DNA of 64,000 bases. Source: Pseudomonadota bacterium. Its GTDB lineage: Bacteria; Pseudomonadota; Gammaproteobacteria; Burkholderiales; Gallionellaceae. Both the position numbers and the translations under genes were made by a program. Location: the NCBI GenBank assembly GCA_021821945.1, contig JAJZTF010000005.1, forward strand, positions 60,361 through 124,360, in the 5' to 3' direction. Numbering within the stretch: the stretch's first letter is position 1; the number at the start of each line of letters is the position of its first letter. This document shows, one piece after another, positions 19,483 to 29,065 of the stretch. The notes beneath the pieces were generated by a model. It was not told the DNA's origin and did not search any database. It saw nothing but the letters and a program-made list of their open reading frames with translations.

Positions 19483-20660
19483 CTGGCCTCCCGGTCGCGA
19501 CTGAGGAGCGAATCCCGCGCCCGCTGAGCCGCATTATTGTCATTCGTCTGCGTTGGTGTCGCATCGGCCTTGCTGGAAGGCGCGACATCGCCGGCCGGCG
19601 CCTGGGCGCGACTCACTTCCATCAGCTTGTCCAAAGGCAGATAAAGGAGGCTGCTTCCGCTCTTCTGGTCGACCATCACCTTGCTGACATTGGACATCAC
19701 CTGGGACATCGCATCCAGATACATGCGCTCCCGGGTCACGGCCGGCGCCTTTTCATATTGGACCAGTATCTGCTTGAAGCGGCTCGCATCGCCCTCGGCA
19801 TTGGCGATCACGCTTTGCTTGTAGCCTTCGGCTTCCTGTATCAGGCGCGCCGCCGTGCCGCTCGCGCGCGGTATCACATCGTTCGCATAGGACTGGCCTT
19901 CATTCTTCTGCCGCTCGCGGTCCTGCCCGGCCTTGACCGCATCGTCAAATGACGCCTGGACCTGTTCCGGGGGCTGCGCATTCTGCATCGTCAGCTTGCT
20001 GATCTGGATTCCGGATTTGTAGCGGTTCAGGATGTCCTGGATCAGCTTGGTGGCAGCTGCAGCGACCTGTTCCCTGCCCTCGTACAGCACGAAATCCATC
20101 TTGTTCTTCCCGACCACTTCGCGCATTGCAGACTCCGCCACCTGCCTGACATTCTCGTCCGGATTTCGGTTGTTGAAGAGATATTCCGCCGGGTCATTCA
20201 CCGTGTACTGGACTGCGAACTGGATATCGATGATGTTTTCATCCTCGGTCAGCATCAGGGATTCTTTCAGCACCTTGTTCTTGACGTTGTCGCGATATCC
20301 AATTTCAACGGTGCGGACCTCGCTCAGGTTCACGATCTCGACCGTTTCGACTGGATAGGGAATATGCCAGCGCGGACCGGGTTCTGTCGTCTCCAGCATC
20401 TTGCCAAAGCGCAACACCACGCCGCGCTGGCTCGCGTCGACGATATAAAAACCGCTGGAAAGCCAGATCAGTACGATGATGATGACGATGAGACCGATTC
20501 CGCCGCCATTTATCTTCGGGATGCCGGGCCCGGCATTCTTGTTCTCGGATCCTTTGCCGCCCAGCAGGGAGGACATTCTTGCATTCAGCTTGCGCAGCAA
20601 CTCATCAAGGTCGGGCGGACCACCATTCTTGCTGCCCCATTTCGGATCATTCAATCCCAT
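19479..20660 (-). CDS. hflK: HflK, modulator of FtsH protease
   Basis: SPFH/band-7 partner of HflC, 393 residues. A Gly-rich cytoplasmic N-terminus (NDPKWGSKNGGPPDLDELL) leads to one membrane helix (about 54-72), then the band-7 domain and a coiled coil. The C-terminal tail (about 340-393) is polar and probably disordered. The start overlaps the end of hflX by 14 bp. Motif and operon position make the call secure. Confidence 0.97.
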   Translation of the reverse strand: MGLNDPKWGSKNGGPPDLDELLRKLNARMSSLLGGKGSENKNAGPGIPKINGGGIGLIVIIIVLIWLSSGFYIVDASQRGVVLRFGKMLETTEPGPRWHIPYPVETVEIVNLSEVRTVEIGYRDNVKNKVLKESLMLTEDENIIDIQFAVQYTVNDPAEYLFNNRNPDENVRQVAESAMREVVGKNKMDFVLYEGREQVAAAATKLIQDILNRYKSGIQISKLTMQNAQPPEQVQASFDDAVKAGQDRERQKNEGQSYANDVIPRASGTAARLIQEAEGYKQSVIANAEGDASRFKQILVQYEKAPAVTRERMYLDAMSQVMSNVSKVMVDQKSGSSLLYLPLDKLMEVSRAQAPAGDVAPSSKADATPTQTNDNNAAQRARDSLLSRDREAR

Positions 20661-21783
20661 GGCTCGTTTCTCGCTCGTTTAAGTTTTCAATCTGCAAGGC
20701 AGCGATCTTGCGCGCCTCTGATAGCGCAAGCCGCAACTCATCCAGTCCCGCGCCGTTTTTTGCACTCAGAAAAATGCGCGCAATTCTACCATACTCATCC
20801 CGCTCCACGCCTGCCTGCCTATCGGTCATGTCGATCTTGTTGAACACCAGCACCTGGGGTATCTCCCCCGCGCCGATTTCTGCCAGCACCTTGTTTACTT
20901 CGGCGATCTGGTTTTCATGTTCCGCATTGCTCGCATCGACCACATGCAGCAGCAGGTCTGCCTGTGCAGTTTCTTCCAGGGTGCTTCGAAATGCCGCAAC
21001 CAATCCATGAGGCAGATGCCTTATGAAGCCCACCGTATCGGACAGCACGATCTCGCCCTCCCCCTCGATATACATCTTGCGCGAGGTGGTATCGAGCGTT
21101 GCAAAAAGCTGGTTGGCCGCATACACGTTAGCCTTGGTCAGTCGGTTGAAGAGCGTGGATTTCCCGGCATTGGTATAACCTACGATAGAAACGGAATATG
21201 CATTTTTCCGGTTGCGAAAACGGCGCTGCACATTGCGCTGCGCCTTCAGCTTCTCGAGCCGCTCCTTGAGCAGATGCACCCGCCTGTCGAGCTTGCGCCT
21301 GTCGAGTTCCAGCTGCGTCTCGCCGGGCCCGCGCGCGCCCACTGCAAATTTCTGCTGCCCCATGTCGGCATGGCTGCCGACCAGACGGGTTGCGAGATAC
21401 TTGAGCTGCGCGAGCTCAACCTGCACCTTGCCTTCATGGCTTTGCGCCCGCTGCGCAAAGATGTCCAGAATCAGCATGGTTCGATCGATGACGCGGGCAT
21501 TCAGCCTCGCCGTGAGGTTGCGCATCTGCGCGGGAGTGAGATCGTGATTGAAGATCACGAGGGAGATTTCCATGCTGGTTACGAGATCGGCAATCTCGTC
21601 TGCCTTGCCGCTGCCGACAAAGAGCGCCGCATCCGGGCGGGAACGCCTGGCCTCAACGACGGACTCCACGCGCACGCCTGCCGTCTTGGCCAGGAGGCGC
21701 AATTCCTCCAGGCTCTCCCGATAATCCGCATCGCCAAAGTCTATGCTGACCAGCAATGCCGATTCAGCGCCTTCCTGCTTCAT
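20647..21783 (-). CDS. hflX: GTPase HflX, ribosome rescue/splitting factor
   Basis: A TRAFAC-class GTPase of 378 residues. An N-terminal HflX domain contains the Gly-rich loop VGARGPGETQLELDRR. The G domain follows with G1 GYTNAGKST, DTVGF and NKIDM. HflX acts on 50S or stalled 70S ribosomes in stress. Its ATG shares a base with the hfq stop (TAATG). Confidence 0.96.
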   Translation of the reverse strand: MKQEGAESALLVSIDFGDADYRESLEELRLLAKTAGVRVESVVEARRSRPDAALFVGSGKADEIADLVTSMEISLVIFNHDLTPAQMRNLTARLNARVIDRTMLILDIFAQRAQSHEGKVQVELAQLKYLATRLVGSHADMGQQKFAVGARGPGETQLELDRRKLDRRVHLLKERLEKLKAQRNVQRRFRNRKNAYSVSIVGYTNAGKSTLFNRLTKANVYAANQLFATLDTTSRKMYIEGEGEIVLSDTVGFIRHLPHGLVAAFRSTLEETAQADLLLHVVDASNAEHENQIAEVNKVLAEIGAGEIPQVLVFNKIDMTDRQAGVERDEYGRIARIFLSAKNGAGLDELRLALSEARKIAALQIENLNERETSHGIE

Positions 21784-22025
21784 TACTCGGCAGCGTCATC
21801 TTCAATCGACATATTGATCGCGCGAGCAGGTACGATAGTCGAAATGGCATGCTTGTAAACCATCTGGACGACGGCATTGTTCTTGAGCAAAACCACATAC
21901 TGATCGAAAGACTCCACCTGGCCTTGCAACTTGATGCCGTTGACAAGATAGATGGCCACCTGCACATGTTCCTTGCGCAGCGTATTCAGAAAGGGATCCT
22001 GCAACTGCTGGCCTTTTGTACTCAT
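21783..22025 (-). CDS. hfq: RNA chaperone Hfq
   Basis: Hexameric Sm-like RNA chaperone of 80 residues that pairs small RNAs with mRNAs. The Sm1 and Sm2 motifs are intact ([22 protein letters not shown]), and the proximal-face residues [13 protein letters not shown] are present. The start MSTKGQQ at 22025 is the family start; the ORF-track extension is not. It heads the hfq-hflX-hflK-hflC-DUF2065-hisZ-purA operon. The 269 bp upstream hold its promoter region but no clear further feature. Confidence 0.98.
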   Translation of the reverse strand: MSTKGQQLQDPFLNTLRKEHVQVAIYLVNGIKLQGQVESFDQYVVLLKNNAVVQMVYKHAISTIVPARAINMSIEDDAAE

Positions 22026-22294
22026 GTTATTGCTCTTTTTGTTAGTCACGGGAAGCACACTTTACTGGATTCTCAAATGAAAGACCAGACAAAGAAGGAA
22101 ATTTTTAGCGCCATCATCTCGGAATGCATTGCGATCCACCCACACCCGTTTTTGCCGCGACCTGCCGATAGGAATTTCCCTTCCCCTCCCCTCAATATCT
22201 TTACATCAAAATCATCCATCTCCGATATCCACGCTGGGGCAGAAAGGCGAATATCTTTCTTCCTGCAAGGCAGGTCTTCACCAAGGAGAATGTC

Positions 22295-22411
22295 ATGATG
22301 CGAAAACTTGCGCAGTTCTCACGCTTCATCGAAAACTACCGTCACTACCGCAGAAAGGGGCTCCATTACAAGGTTTCATGGCATCTTGCCAGCATGACAC
22401 TTCCGCAATGA
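22295..22411 (+). CDS. Small basic protein, 38 residues
   Basis: A short ORF, absent from the ORF track, with a strong ribosome binding site (AAGGAGAA) five bases before its first ATG. The product is strongly basic and aromatic: FIENYRHYRRKGLHYKVSW in the centre, then HLASMTLPQ. It has no membrane helix. Its composition suggests nucleic-acid or membrane-surface binding, but no function can be assigned. It lies between the divergent hfq promoter and the dsrC-like terminator. The good SD and lack of any other feature here support coding. Confidence 0.55.
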   Translation: MMRKLAQFSRFIENYRHYRRKGLHYKVSWHLASMTLPQ

Positions 22412-22423
22412 GCCATGAAAAAA

Positions 22424-22446
22424 GCCGTACCCCAAAAGGGTACGGC
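22424..22446 (-). terminator. Rho-independent terminator of the dsrC-like gene
   Basis: Stem GCCGTACCC / GGGTACGGC with a 5-base loop. On the minus strand it is followed by TTTTTT. It starts 21 bp after the stop of the DsrC-like gene, so it ends that transcript. Confidence 0.88.
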
Positions 22447-22466
22447 CACTTGTCAAGTTACCACAA

Positions 22467-22829
22467 TCAACTCTGATTCTCGACACCCGGATCGGGCAAT
22501 CCGGCCAGCTTGCAGAGCGTCTGAACAGGACCGTTCGGAAACAGCTCGTAGAGAAATTTCTTGTATGCGTAGGTATCGCTGAAGCGCTGTCCATGGTGCT
22601 TGCCCAGCGTGTTCACTAGCACGTTCATGGTCGGATGCGTGTGATTCTGTTCGTAATATTCCCGGAAATAATCGACCAGCCCCAGCGCGGTATCATCCAC
22701 CGGCCTGAGGCCCGACTTTTCATACTCCTTCACCAGAATATCGCCAACCTCATCGTTCCAATTGTAGGGGTTCTTGAGAAAACCCGCCACATCCGTCTCT
22801 ATGGTCCTGCCGTTTACCGTGATGTTCAT
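22467..22829 (-). CDS. DsrC/TusE-family protein lacking the penultimate cysteine
   Basis: A 120-residue protein of the DsrC/TusE sulfur-carrier fold (DEVGDILVKEYEK; HPTMNVLVNTLGKHHG). In DsrC and TusE a penultimate cysteine on the flexible C-terminal arm carries sulfur. Here the arm reads LCKLAGLPDPGVENQS: Cys106, the upstream arm cysteine, is kept, but the penultimate one is gone. Canonical sulfur transfer is therefore doubtful, and a regulatory or redox role like that proposed for Rsp-type DsrC homologues is more likely (inference). The start at 22829 has GGGAG upstream. There are no dsr or tus genes beside it. Confidence 0.85.
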   Translation of the reverse strand: MNITVNGRTIETDVAGFLKNPYNWNDEVGDILVKEYEKSGLRPVDDTALGLVDYFREYYEQNHTHPTMNVLVNTLGKHHGQRFSDTYAYKKFLYELFPNGPVQTLCKLAGLPDPGVENQS

Positions 22830-22861
22830 GATGATGCTCTCCCAATTTGACCAAACCAAGG

Positions 22862-23218
22862 CTAGCGGCCTCCGCCACCCATGCCTCCGCCACCCATGCC
22901 TCCGCCACCCATGCCTCCGCCACCCATGCCTCGAGGCGGCGGCTCATCGGGAAGGGTCACGCCGCGCTCCCTGGCGCGCTCCTTCATGCGTTCATGGTGC
23001 TCATGCCGGATCTGCTCGCGTTCTTCGGCGGATTTCGCAGCGCGCATCCTTGCGCGATACTCGATGCGCTCCTGATTGGTCATCAGCTGGCTGCCATATA
23101 TTTGCGTCCTGGTCTGCTCTTGCATGCGCGTCTGGTCTTGCGCCCTTTCCTGATCGGCCGCCCACACATTAGATGCCGTCGCGACCAGCAAGGACGCCAT
23201 CCACATTTCCTTAAACAT
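22862..23218 (-). CDS. Small exported protein with C-terminal Gly-Met repeats
   Basis: A protein of 118 residues starting MFKEMWMASLLVATASNVWAAD, with a cleavable signal peptide ending near residue 20. The mature part is charged and helical, rich in Arg, Glu and Gln (QDQTRMQEQTRTQ; RHEHHERMKERARER). It ends in four GMGGG-type repeats encoded by a 15-bp tandem repeat. The His- and Met-rich composition could bind metal, but this is speculation. I recognise no named domain. It lies between hsp20 and the DsrC-like gene on the same strand. Confidence 0.75.
   Translation of the reverse strand: MFKEMWMASLLVATASNVWAADQERAQDQTRMQEQTRTQIYGSQLMTNQERIEYRARMRAAKSAEEREQIRHEHHERMKERARERGVTLPDEPPPRGMGGGGMGGGGMGGGGMGGGGR
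22868..22927. repeat. 15-bp tandem repeat, four units
   Basis: GCCTCCGCCACCCAT is repeated four times without variation, encoding the minus-strand GMGGG array at the C-terminus of the exported protein. Such arrays can change length by slippage. Confidence 0.95.
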
Positions 23219-23265
23219 GATCTTCTCCTGGAATGATTGGCGGATGCCTTCCCGCATCGATCTCA

Positions 23266-23721
23266 TCAGCTTATCTTGATTTCCTTTTTTGCAACCCCGG
23301 GTTTCTTGGGCATGGTGAGTTCAAGCACGCCATTGTTGTATTTGGCCTGTATGCGCTCCTGATCCACCTCATCGGCGAGGGTGAAGGTGCGCGAAGCCAT
23401 GCCATAGCTGCGCTCGCGGCGTATCACCCGCTCGCCTTCCTTGGCCTCTTTCTCCTGCTTGACTTCAGCCGTGATGGAAACCCGGTTTCCATCGACCGTC
23501 ACATGGATATCATCCTTGTTCACGCCGGGGATGTCTGCATGGACGAGATAATTGTCTCCGGCCTCCTTCACATCCATCTTGATCTGGGGCTCGATTTCCA
23601 TCGCCTCGCGGAACAGCGGGCGCATCATCGACTTGTTCAATCTTTCGAACATATCGTCGAAATCAAAAAACGGGTCAAGGCGTGAAATTTCGCTGGGTTT
23701 GTATCGTGTGATTCCGTTCAT
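23266..23721 (-). CDS. Small heat-shock protein Hsp20 (alpha-crystallin)
   Basis: A 151-residue holdase chaperone. The alpha-crystallin domain spans about residues 47-140 (IKMDVKEAGDNYLVHADIPGVNKDDI), with the A-x-x-x-G-V-L-like NNGVLELTMPK near the end. The C-terminal IKIS gives a short I-x-I anchor. The ATG at 23721 lies seven bases after AAGGAG; the ATG at 23727 is too close to it. I could not identify a clear sigma-32 promoter upstream. Confidence 0.95.
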   Translation of the reverse strand: MNGITRYKPSEISRLDPFFDFDDMFERLNKSMMRPLFREAMEIEPQIKMDVKEAGDNYLVHADIPGVNKDDIHVTVDGNRVSITAEVKQEKEAKEGERVIRRERSYGMASRTFTLADEVDQERIQAKYNNGVLELTMPKKPGVAKKEIKIS

Positions 23722-23926
23722 GTTCATTCTCCTTGTCAGTAAAAAACGTCCATACCAGAAAGGCACCCGCCAGTTCAGGCCCAATACTGTACCGGTTTGA
23801 TCATGCGCGCCATCGGAGATGGACGATTTTCACCAGGAAAAATACGAGATGAAGAAAGGATATTCCTAGCATGGAATGCGTAAACGCATCACACATGCGC
23901 CGCACCCCACGGTATAATCGAATACT

Positions 23927-24853
23927 ATGCAAATACTACGCGGACTCCATTGCCCCGGGCACGATCCAGTTGCGCTCACCATCGGCAATTTCGACGGCGT
24001 GCATCTTGGCCACCAATCCCTGCTCAATGAATTGAAGGCAGCGGCAAAGTTGCGCTCGCTGAAAACGGCCGTGGTGATATTCGAACCCCATCCGCGGGAA
24101 TTCTTCACGCCGCTTGATGCGCCAGCCAGGCTTTCCTCCCTGCGCGAGAAGCTCGAAATGTTCGAACTCCTGGGCATGGACCGCGTCCACATATGCAGGT
24201 TCGATGGCGAATTCTCGCAAATGAGCGCAGCCTATTTCATACACGCGCTGCATGAAAGGCTGCATGCCAAGTACATACTGATAGGCGACGACTTCCGGTT
24301 TGGCAGCAAGCGCGCCGGCAACTTCGCGCTGATGGAGAAGATTGCCGAACAGCAGGGATTCGAAGTCCAAGCCGTGCACACTGTGAAGCACGACGGCGTG
24401 CGCATTTCCAGCACCGCGGTGCGGGCAGCGCTTGCAGCAGGCCAGCTGCGCCGCGCTCATGATTATCTGGGCAGGCATTACAGCATCAGCGGCCGTGTCA
24501 TTCATGGCGACGGTGTCGGGAAAAAGCTGGGTTACCCCACGGCGAACATCCAGTTGAGGCACAACCGCCCGCCCCTGTCCGGCATATTCGTGGTCGAAGC
24601 GCATGTCGCGGGATTCGGAATCCTGAGAGGCGCTGCGAGTCTCGGCGTACGCCCCACCTTCAAGCAGGATGCCAGGCCGGTCCTGGAAGTTCATCTTTTC
24701 GAGTTCGACCGGGATATTTACGGCAAGAACCTGCGCGTGGAGTTTCTGCAGAAACTTCGCGACGAGGAAAAATTCTCCGATGCCGCGGCCTTGACCCGGC
24801 AGATCGCATTGGATGTGGAAAACGCAAAGAAATGGTTTGAACAACATGAATGA
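23927..24853 (+). CDS. ribF: Bifunctional riboflavin kinase / FAD synthetase RibF
   Basis: Makes FMN and FAD from riboflavin; 308 residues. The N-terminal FMN adenylyltransferase domain has [12 protein letters not shown] and [11 protein letters not shown]. The C-terminal riboflavin kinase has the motifs [15 protein letters not shown] and LGVRPTF. It is the first gene of ribF-ileS-lspA-ispH-thiO, overlapping ileS by 8 bp. The upstream 205 bp separate it from the divergent hsp20 and must hold the operon promoter. Confidence 0.97.
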   Translation: MQILRGLHCPGHDPVALTIGNFDGVHLGHQSLLNELKAAAKLRSLKTAVVIFEPHPREFFTPLDAPARLSSLREKLEMFELLGMDRVHICRFDGEFSQMSAAYFIHALHERLHAKYILIGDDFRFGSKRAGNFALMEKIAEQQGFEVQAVHTVKHDGVRISSTAVRAALAAGQLRRAHDYLGRHYSISGRVIHGDGVGKKLGYPTANIQLRHNRPPLSGIFVVEAHVAGFGILRGAASLGVRPTFKQDARPVLEVHLFEFDRDIYGKNLRVEFLQKLRDEEKFSDAAALTRQIALDVENAKKWFEQHE

Positions 24854-27692
24854 TTACAAGAAAACGCTGAACCTCCCCGACACGCCATTCCCGATGCGCG
24901 GCGATTTGTCAAAGCGCGAACCCCAGATGCTTTCGCGCTGGAATGCACTTCAGTACTACCGGAAGATACGCAAGGCCAAGCAGGGCTTGCCCAGGTTCAT
25001 CCTGCACGACGGCCCGCCCTATGCCAACGGCGACATACACATAGGGCATGCGGTGAACAAGATCCTCAAGGACATCATCATCAAGGCCAAGACGCTCTCG
25101 GGTTATGATGCGCCCTATGTGCCGGGCTGGGACTGCCATGGACTGCCCATCGAGCTTCAGGTCGAGAAAAAACATGGCAAGTCGCTCCCCGCAAAGGAAT
25201 TCCGCGAGCTCTGCCGCGCCTACGCCCTTGAGCAGATCGAACGCCAGAAAAAGGATTTCATGCGGCTCGGCGTGCTGGGCGACTGGGACCATCCCTATCT
25301 CACGATGGATTTCAAGACCGAAGCCGATATCATGCGCGCATTGGGTGCCATCCATCAGCAAGGCTTCCTCTATCAGGGATACAAACCCGTCAACTGGTGT
25401 CTCGATTGCCAGTCAGCGCTCGCCGAGGCCGAAGTCGAATACGAAAACAAGACTTCCAGCGCGATCGATGTCGCGTTTGAGGTGAAGGACCTGGAGGGAT
25501 TCGGACGCGTGTTCAACGCTTCACTCCCGGCTTCCGAGAAGGCCTATGCGGTGATCTGGACGACCACCCCCTGGACTCTGCCTGCAAACCAGGCGGTGAG
25601 CGTGCATCCGGACTTCGAATACACGCTGATCAGGACCGCAAAGGGACTGCTGCTGGTCGCGTCAGCACTGGTGCAATCCTGCCTCGATCGCTATGAACTC
25701 GAAGGCGAAGCCATAGGATCCTGCAAGGGTGCCTCGCTTGAGATGCTGCCACTGCAGCATCCATTTCAGGACCGCATCGTTCCCATCATCTGCGGCGAGC
25801 ATGTGACTGCGGAATCCGGCACGGGCCTCGTGCACACCGCGCCGGCGCACGGACTGGACGACTATTTCGTGGGACAGAAATACAATCTGCCAACCGACAA
25901 TCCGGTGGGCGATGATGGAAAGTTCCTGTCTTCTGTCCCGCCGCTTGGCGAAATCGCACTGGCAGGCGTATTCGTCTGGAAGGCCAACGACATCATCATG
26001 CAGGCCCTCGAGGCATCGGGCCACCTGCTATGCCAGAAAAAGGTGCAACACAGCTATCCCCACTGCTGGCGACACAAGACGCCGATCATCTTCCGCTCCA
26101 CGCCCCAGTGGTTCATCGGCATGGGAAATCTCAGGCGGGATGACCATGCAAAAGCCATCGATGGCCTCGTGAACTCAAACCGTCACGAAAAGCTGGACGA
26201 AGTGACGCTGCGCGATCTGGCGAACCTGGCCGTGGAAAGGACCGCCTTCTTTCCCGCGTGGGGGCGCGCGCGCCTCGAGGCAATGATCAAGAACCGCCCG
26301 GACTGGTGCATCTCGCGCCAGCGCAACTGGGGCGTGCCCATGCCCTTCTTCGTTCACAGGGAAACCGGAGAACTGCATCCCGACACCGCAATGCAGCTCG
26401 AAAAAGTCGCACTCCTCGTCGAGCAGCAGGGCATCGAGGCCTGGTTCAGCCTGAACGCGGAGGATATTCTGGGGGGCGATGCAGCGCACTACAGGAAGCT
26501 CACCGATACGCTGGATGTCTGGTTTGACTCCGGGACGACTCATGCTTCGGTGCTCTCGCATCGTGAAGAGCTGAGATCCCCTGCAGACCTGTACCTCGAG
26601 GGATCGGATCAGCACCGCGGCTGGTTCCAGTCTTCCCTGCTCACCGGATGCGCGATCAATGGGCGCGCGCCCTACGATGCGCTCTTGACTCACGGTTTCG
26701 TGGTAGACGGCAGCGGGCACAAGATGTCGAAATCCAGGGGCAATGTGATCGCGCCGCAAAAGGTGTTCGACACCCTGGGTGCCGACATCCTGCGCCTCTG
26801 GACCGCGTCGACCGACTATTCAGGGGAGCTTACGATATCCGACGAAATCCTGAAGCGCGTGGTGGAAAGCTACCGCAGGATTCGCAACACGCTCAAATTC
26901 CTGCTCGCCAACATTTCCGATTTCGACATCAAACGCGATGCATTGCCAATCGACCGGTGGCTGACGATAGATCGCTATGCGCTTTACCTGACCCAAAAAC
27001 TGCAGTCCGAGGTGTGCGGGGATTATGAAAGCTATGAATTTCATCTCGCCGTGCAGAAGCTGATGGGGTACTGCTCGGAAACCCTGGGGGGGTTCTATCT
27101 CGACATCCTGAAGGATCGCCTCTATACCGCGGGCGAGAATTCGCAGGCCCGCCGTTCCGCACAGAATGCGCTCTATCACATCACCCATCAGCTTACCCGC
27201 CTGATCTCTCCCATCCTGAGCTTCACCGGCGAGGAAGCCTGGGCCATCCTGAACGGCAAGGATGAAGAGAGCGTATTCGAAGGGCGCTGGCATGAATTGC
27301 CAGATCCCGCCATGTCCGATTCCGACATCAAGACCTGGCTGACGCTGGAAGCCTGGCGCAACCGCATCAACAAGCAACTCGAGGAAGCGCGCTCGGCCGG
27401 GCTTATCGGTTCCTCGCTTGCGGCCGAAGTGGATGTGTTCGCATCGGAAGAGGACTACGGGATACTGGAAAGCCTGGGAGACGACCTGCGCTTCGTGTTC
27501 ATCACCTCTCGCGCAACGATACATCGTGCGGCGGATGAGCCAAGGGTGGATGTATCCGCGAGCCTTCATGAAAAATGCGAGCGCTGCTGGCATTACCGAG
27601 AAGACGTGGGCAGGGATGAATCGCATCCCACCCTGTGCGGACGCTGCGTCAGCAATCTTTACGGGGAAGGCGAGGAAAGACGCCATGCTTAG
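24846..27692 (+). CDS. ileS: Isoleucyl-tRNA synthetase
   Basis: Class Ia synthetase of 948 residues. The HIGH motif is in [13 protein letters not shown] (near residue 60) and KMSKS in [10 protein letters not shown] (near residue 625). The editing domain lies between them and a C-terminal zinc finger (CERCWHYR ... CGRC) ends the protein. The start at 24846 ([17 protein letters not shown]) is the family start. It overlaps ribF and lspA by 8 bp each, forming a tightly coupled operon. Confidence 0.98.
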   Translation: MNDYKKTLNLPDTPFPMRGDLSKREPQMLSRWNALQYYRKIRKAKQGLPRFILHDGPPYANGDIHIGHAVNKILKDIIIKAKTLSGYDAPYVPGWDCHGLPIELQVEKKHGKSLPAKEFRELCRAYALEQIERQKKDFMRLGVLGDWDHPYLTMDFKTEADIMRALGAIHQQGFLYQGYKPVNWCLDCQSALAEAEVEYENKTSSAIDVAFEVKDLEGFGRVFNASLPASEKAYAVIWTTTPWTLPANQAVSVHPDFEYTLIRTAKGLLLVASALVQSCLDRYELEGEAIGSCKGASLEMLPLQHPFQDRIVPIICGEHVTAESGTGLVHTAPAHGLDDYFVGQKYNLPTDNPVGDDGKFLSSVPPLGEIALAGVFVWKANDIIMQALEASGHLLCQKKVQHSYPHCWRHKTPIIFRSTPQWFIGMGNLRRDDHAKAIDGLVNSNRHEKLDEVTLRDLANLAVERTAFFPAWGRARLEAMIKNRPDWCISRQRNWGVPMPFFVHRETGELHPDTAMQLEKVALLVEQQGIEAWFSLNAEDILGGDAAHYRKLTDTLDVWFDSGTTHASVLSHREELRSPADLYLEGSDQHRGWFQSSLLTGCAINGRAPYDALLTHGFVVDGSGHKMSKSRGNVIAPQKVFDTLGADILRLWTASTDYSGELTISDEILKRVVESYRRIRNTLKFLLANISDFDIKRDALPIDRWLTIDRYALYLTQKLQSEVCGDYESYEFHLAVQKLMGYCSETLGGFYLDILKDRLYTAGENSQARRSAQNALYHITHQLTRLISPILSFTGEEAWAILNGKDEESVFEGRWHELPDPAMSDSDIKTWLTLEAWRNRINKQLEEARSAGLIGSSLAAEVDVFASEEDYGILESLGDDLRFVFITSRATIHRAADEPRVDVSASLHEKCERCWHYREDVGRDESHPTLCGRCVSNLYGEGEERRHA

Positions 27693-28161
27693 CCGCTGGC
27701 TCTTGCTTTCCGCACTGGTCGTCATCCTCGACCAGATCAGCAAGCTGTGGATCGTCAGCCATTTTTCCAATCAGGAAAGCATGACGGTCTTGAGCGTATT
27801 CGATCTCACCCTGATGCACAACACGGGGGCTGCATTCAGCTTCTTAAGCGAAGCAGGAGGCATGCAGCGCTGGCTCTTCACGACCATCGCCATCATTGCC
27901 TCGGTTTCCATCACATGGGTCCTGCGCAAACATGCCAGCGAAGTTCTCTTTTCCCTTGCGCTCTCCCTGATTCTGGGCGGTGCCCTGGGAAACCTAATAG
28001 ACCGCATCAACCACGGCTATGTGATCGACTTTCTGCTGTTCCACTGGAACGAACACTATTTCCCCGCCTTCAACCTTGCCGATTCCGCGATCACCTGCGG
28101 AGCGGGATTGCTGATCTGGCAAAGCATCATGGAGAAGAAACATGGATCTGCTGTTAGCTAA
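27685..28161 (+). CDS. lspA: Lipoprotein signal peptidase LspA
   Basis: Inner-membrane aspartyl protease that removes signal peptides from prolipoproteins; 158 residues with four membrane helices. The two catalytic aspartates are in GNLIDRI and FNLADSAI. The start at 27685 overlaps ileS. Its lipoprotein substrates in the window include BamB and PilW. The usual ileS-lspA order is conserved. It overlaps ispH by 20 bp. Confidence 0.97.
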   Translation: MLSRWLLLSALVVILDQISKLWIVSHFSNQESMTVLSVFDLTLMHNTGAAFSFLSEAGGMQRWLFTTIAIIASVSITWVLRKHASEVLFSLALSLILGGALGNLIDRINHGYVIDFLLFHWNEHYFPAFNLADSAITCGAGLLIWQSIMEKKHGSAVS

Positions 28162-29065
28162 TCCGCGCGGCTTTTGCGCCGGCGTGGACCGCGCGATCGA
28201 AATCGTCGAGCGTGCGCTGGAACTGCACGGCGCGCCCATCTATGTGCGGCATGAAGTCGTGCACAACAAGTTCGTGGTGGACGGCCTGCGCAGCAAGGGG
28301 GCGATTTTCATCGAGGACCTGAATGACGTGCCCAGGGGCAGCATCCTGATTTTCAGCGCCCATGGCGTATCCCAGGCCGTACGCGCGGAGGCGACAGCGC
28401 GAGGCCTCACGGTATTCGATGCGACCTGCCCCCTGGTCACCAAGGTGCACATCGAGGTCTCCCGGCTGCGCAAGCAGGAAAAGGAAATCATCATGATCGG
28501 CCACAAGGGGCACCCCGAGGTGGAAGGCACGATGGGGCAGGCGGATTCGGGCATGTATCTGGTGGAGTCTCCCGAACAGGTGGCGGATCTCAAGGTCAAG
28601 GACGAGAACAATCTCTCCTATGTCACGCAGACCACGCTGTCCATAGACGATGCAAGCAACATCATCGCAGCGCTCAAGAACCGCTTTCCCTTCATCACAG
28701 GCCCCAAGAAGGACGACATTTGCTATGCGACCCAGAACCGCCAGGATGCAGTGAAACTCCTGGTGAAACAGTGCGACGTGGTCGTCGTCGTCGGTTCCCC
28801 AAACAGCTCAAACTCCAACAGGCTGCGCGAGGTTGCCGCCAACGTCGGCATCCCTGCCTATCTCGTGGACGATGCAAGCGGGCTGGATGCATCCTGGTTC
28901 CTTGGCAAGCAGCGGGTTGGCGTGACGGCAGGTGCATCCGCCCCCGAGATTCTGGTGCAGGGCGTGATCGGAAGGCTCAGGGAATTCGGCGCAACTCATG
29001 TCGCGGAGCTTAAGGGCATCACCGAAAACGTCACCTTCCCCCTGCCCAAGGCATTGCAGGCTTGA
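28142..29065 (+). CDS. ispH: 4-hydroxy-3-methylbut-2-enyl diphosphate reductase IspH
   Basis: Last step of the MEP isoprenoid pathway, giving IPP and DMAPP; 307 residues. It is an iron-sulfur enzyme with cluster cysteines in [20 protein letters not shown] and the later [10 protein letters not shown]. Further motifs are [11 protein letters not shown] and [11 protein letters not shown]. It overlaps lspA by 20 bp and thiO by 4 bp. The window also carries ispG, the step before it. Confidence 0.98.
   Translation: MDLLLANPRGFCAGVDRAIEIVERALELHGAPIYVRHEVVHNKFVVDGLRSKGAIFIEDLNDVPRGSILIFSAHGVSQAVRAEATARGLTVFDATCPLVTKVHIEVSRLRKQEKEIIMIGHKGHPEVEGTMGQADSGMYLVESPEQVADLKVKDENNLSYVTQTTLSIDDASNIIAALKNRFPFITGPKKDDICYATQNRQDAVKLLVKQCDVVVVVGSPNSSNSNRLREVAANVGIPAYLVDDASGLDASWFLGKQRVGVTAGASAPEILVQGVIGRLREFGATHVAELKGITENVTFPLPKALQA

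Noticed and set aside
21756-22298. 180-codon plus-strand ORF across hfq and its upstream region
   Set aside because: It is antisense to hfq and has no family resemblance; only the 38-residue ORF at its end has a proper ribosome binding site.
22868-22927. Possible CRISPR or non-coding array
   Set aside because: The 15-bp units are contiguous with no spacers and stay in frame inside a coding sequence.
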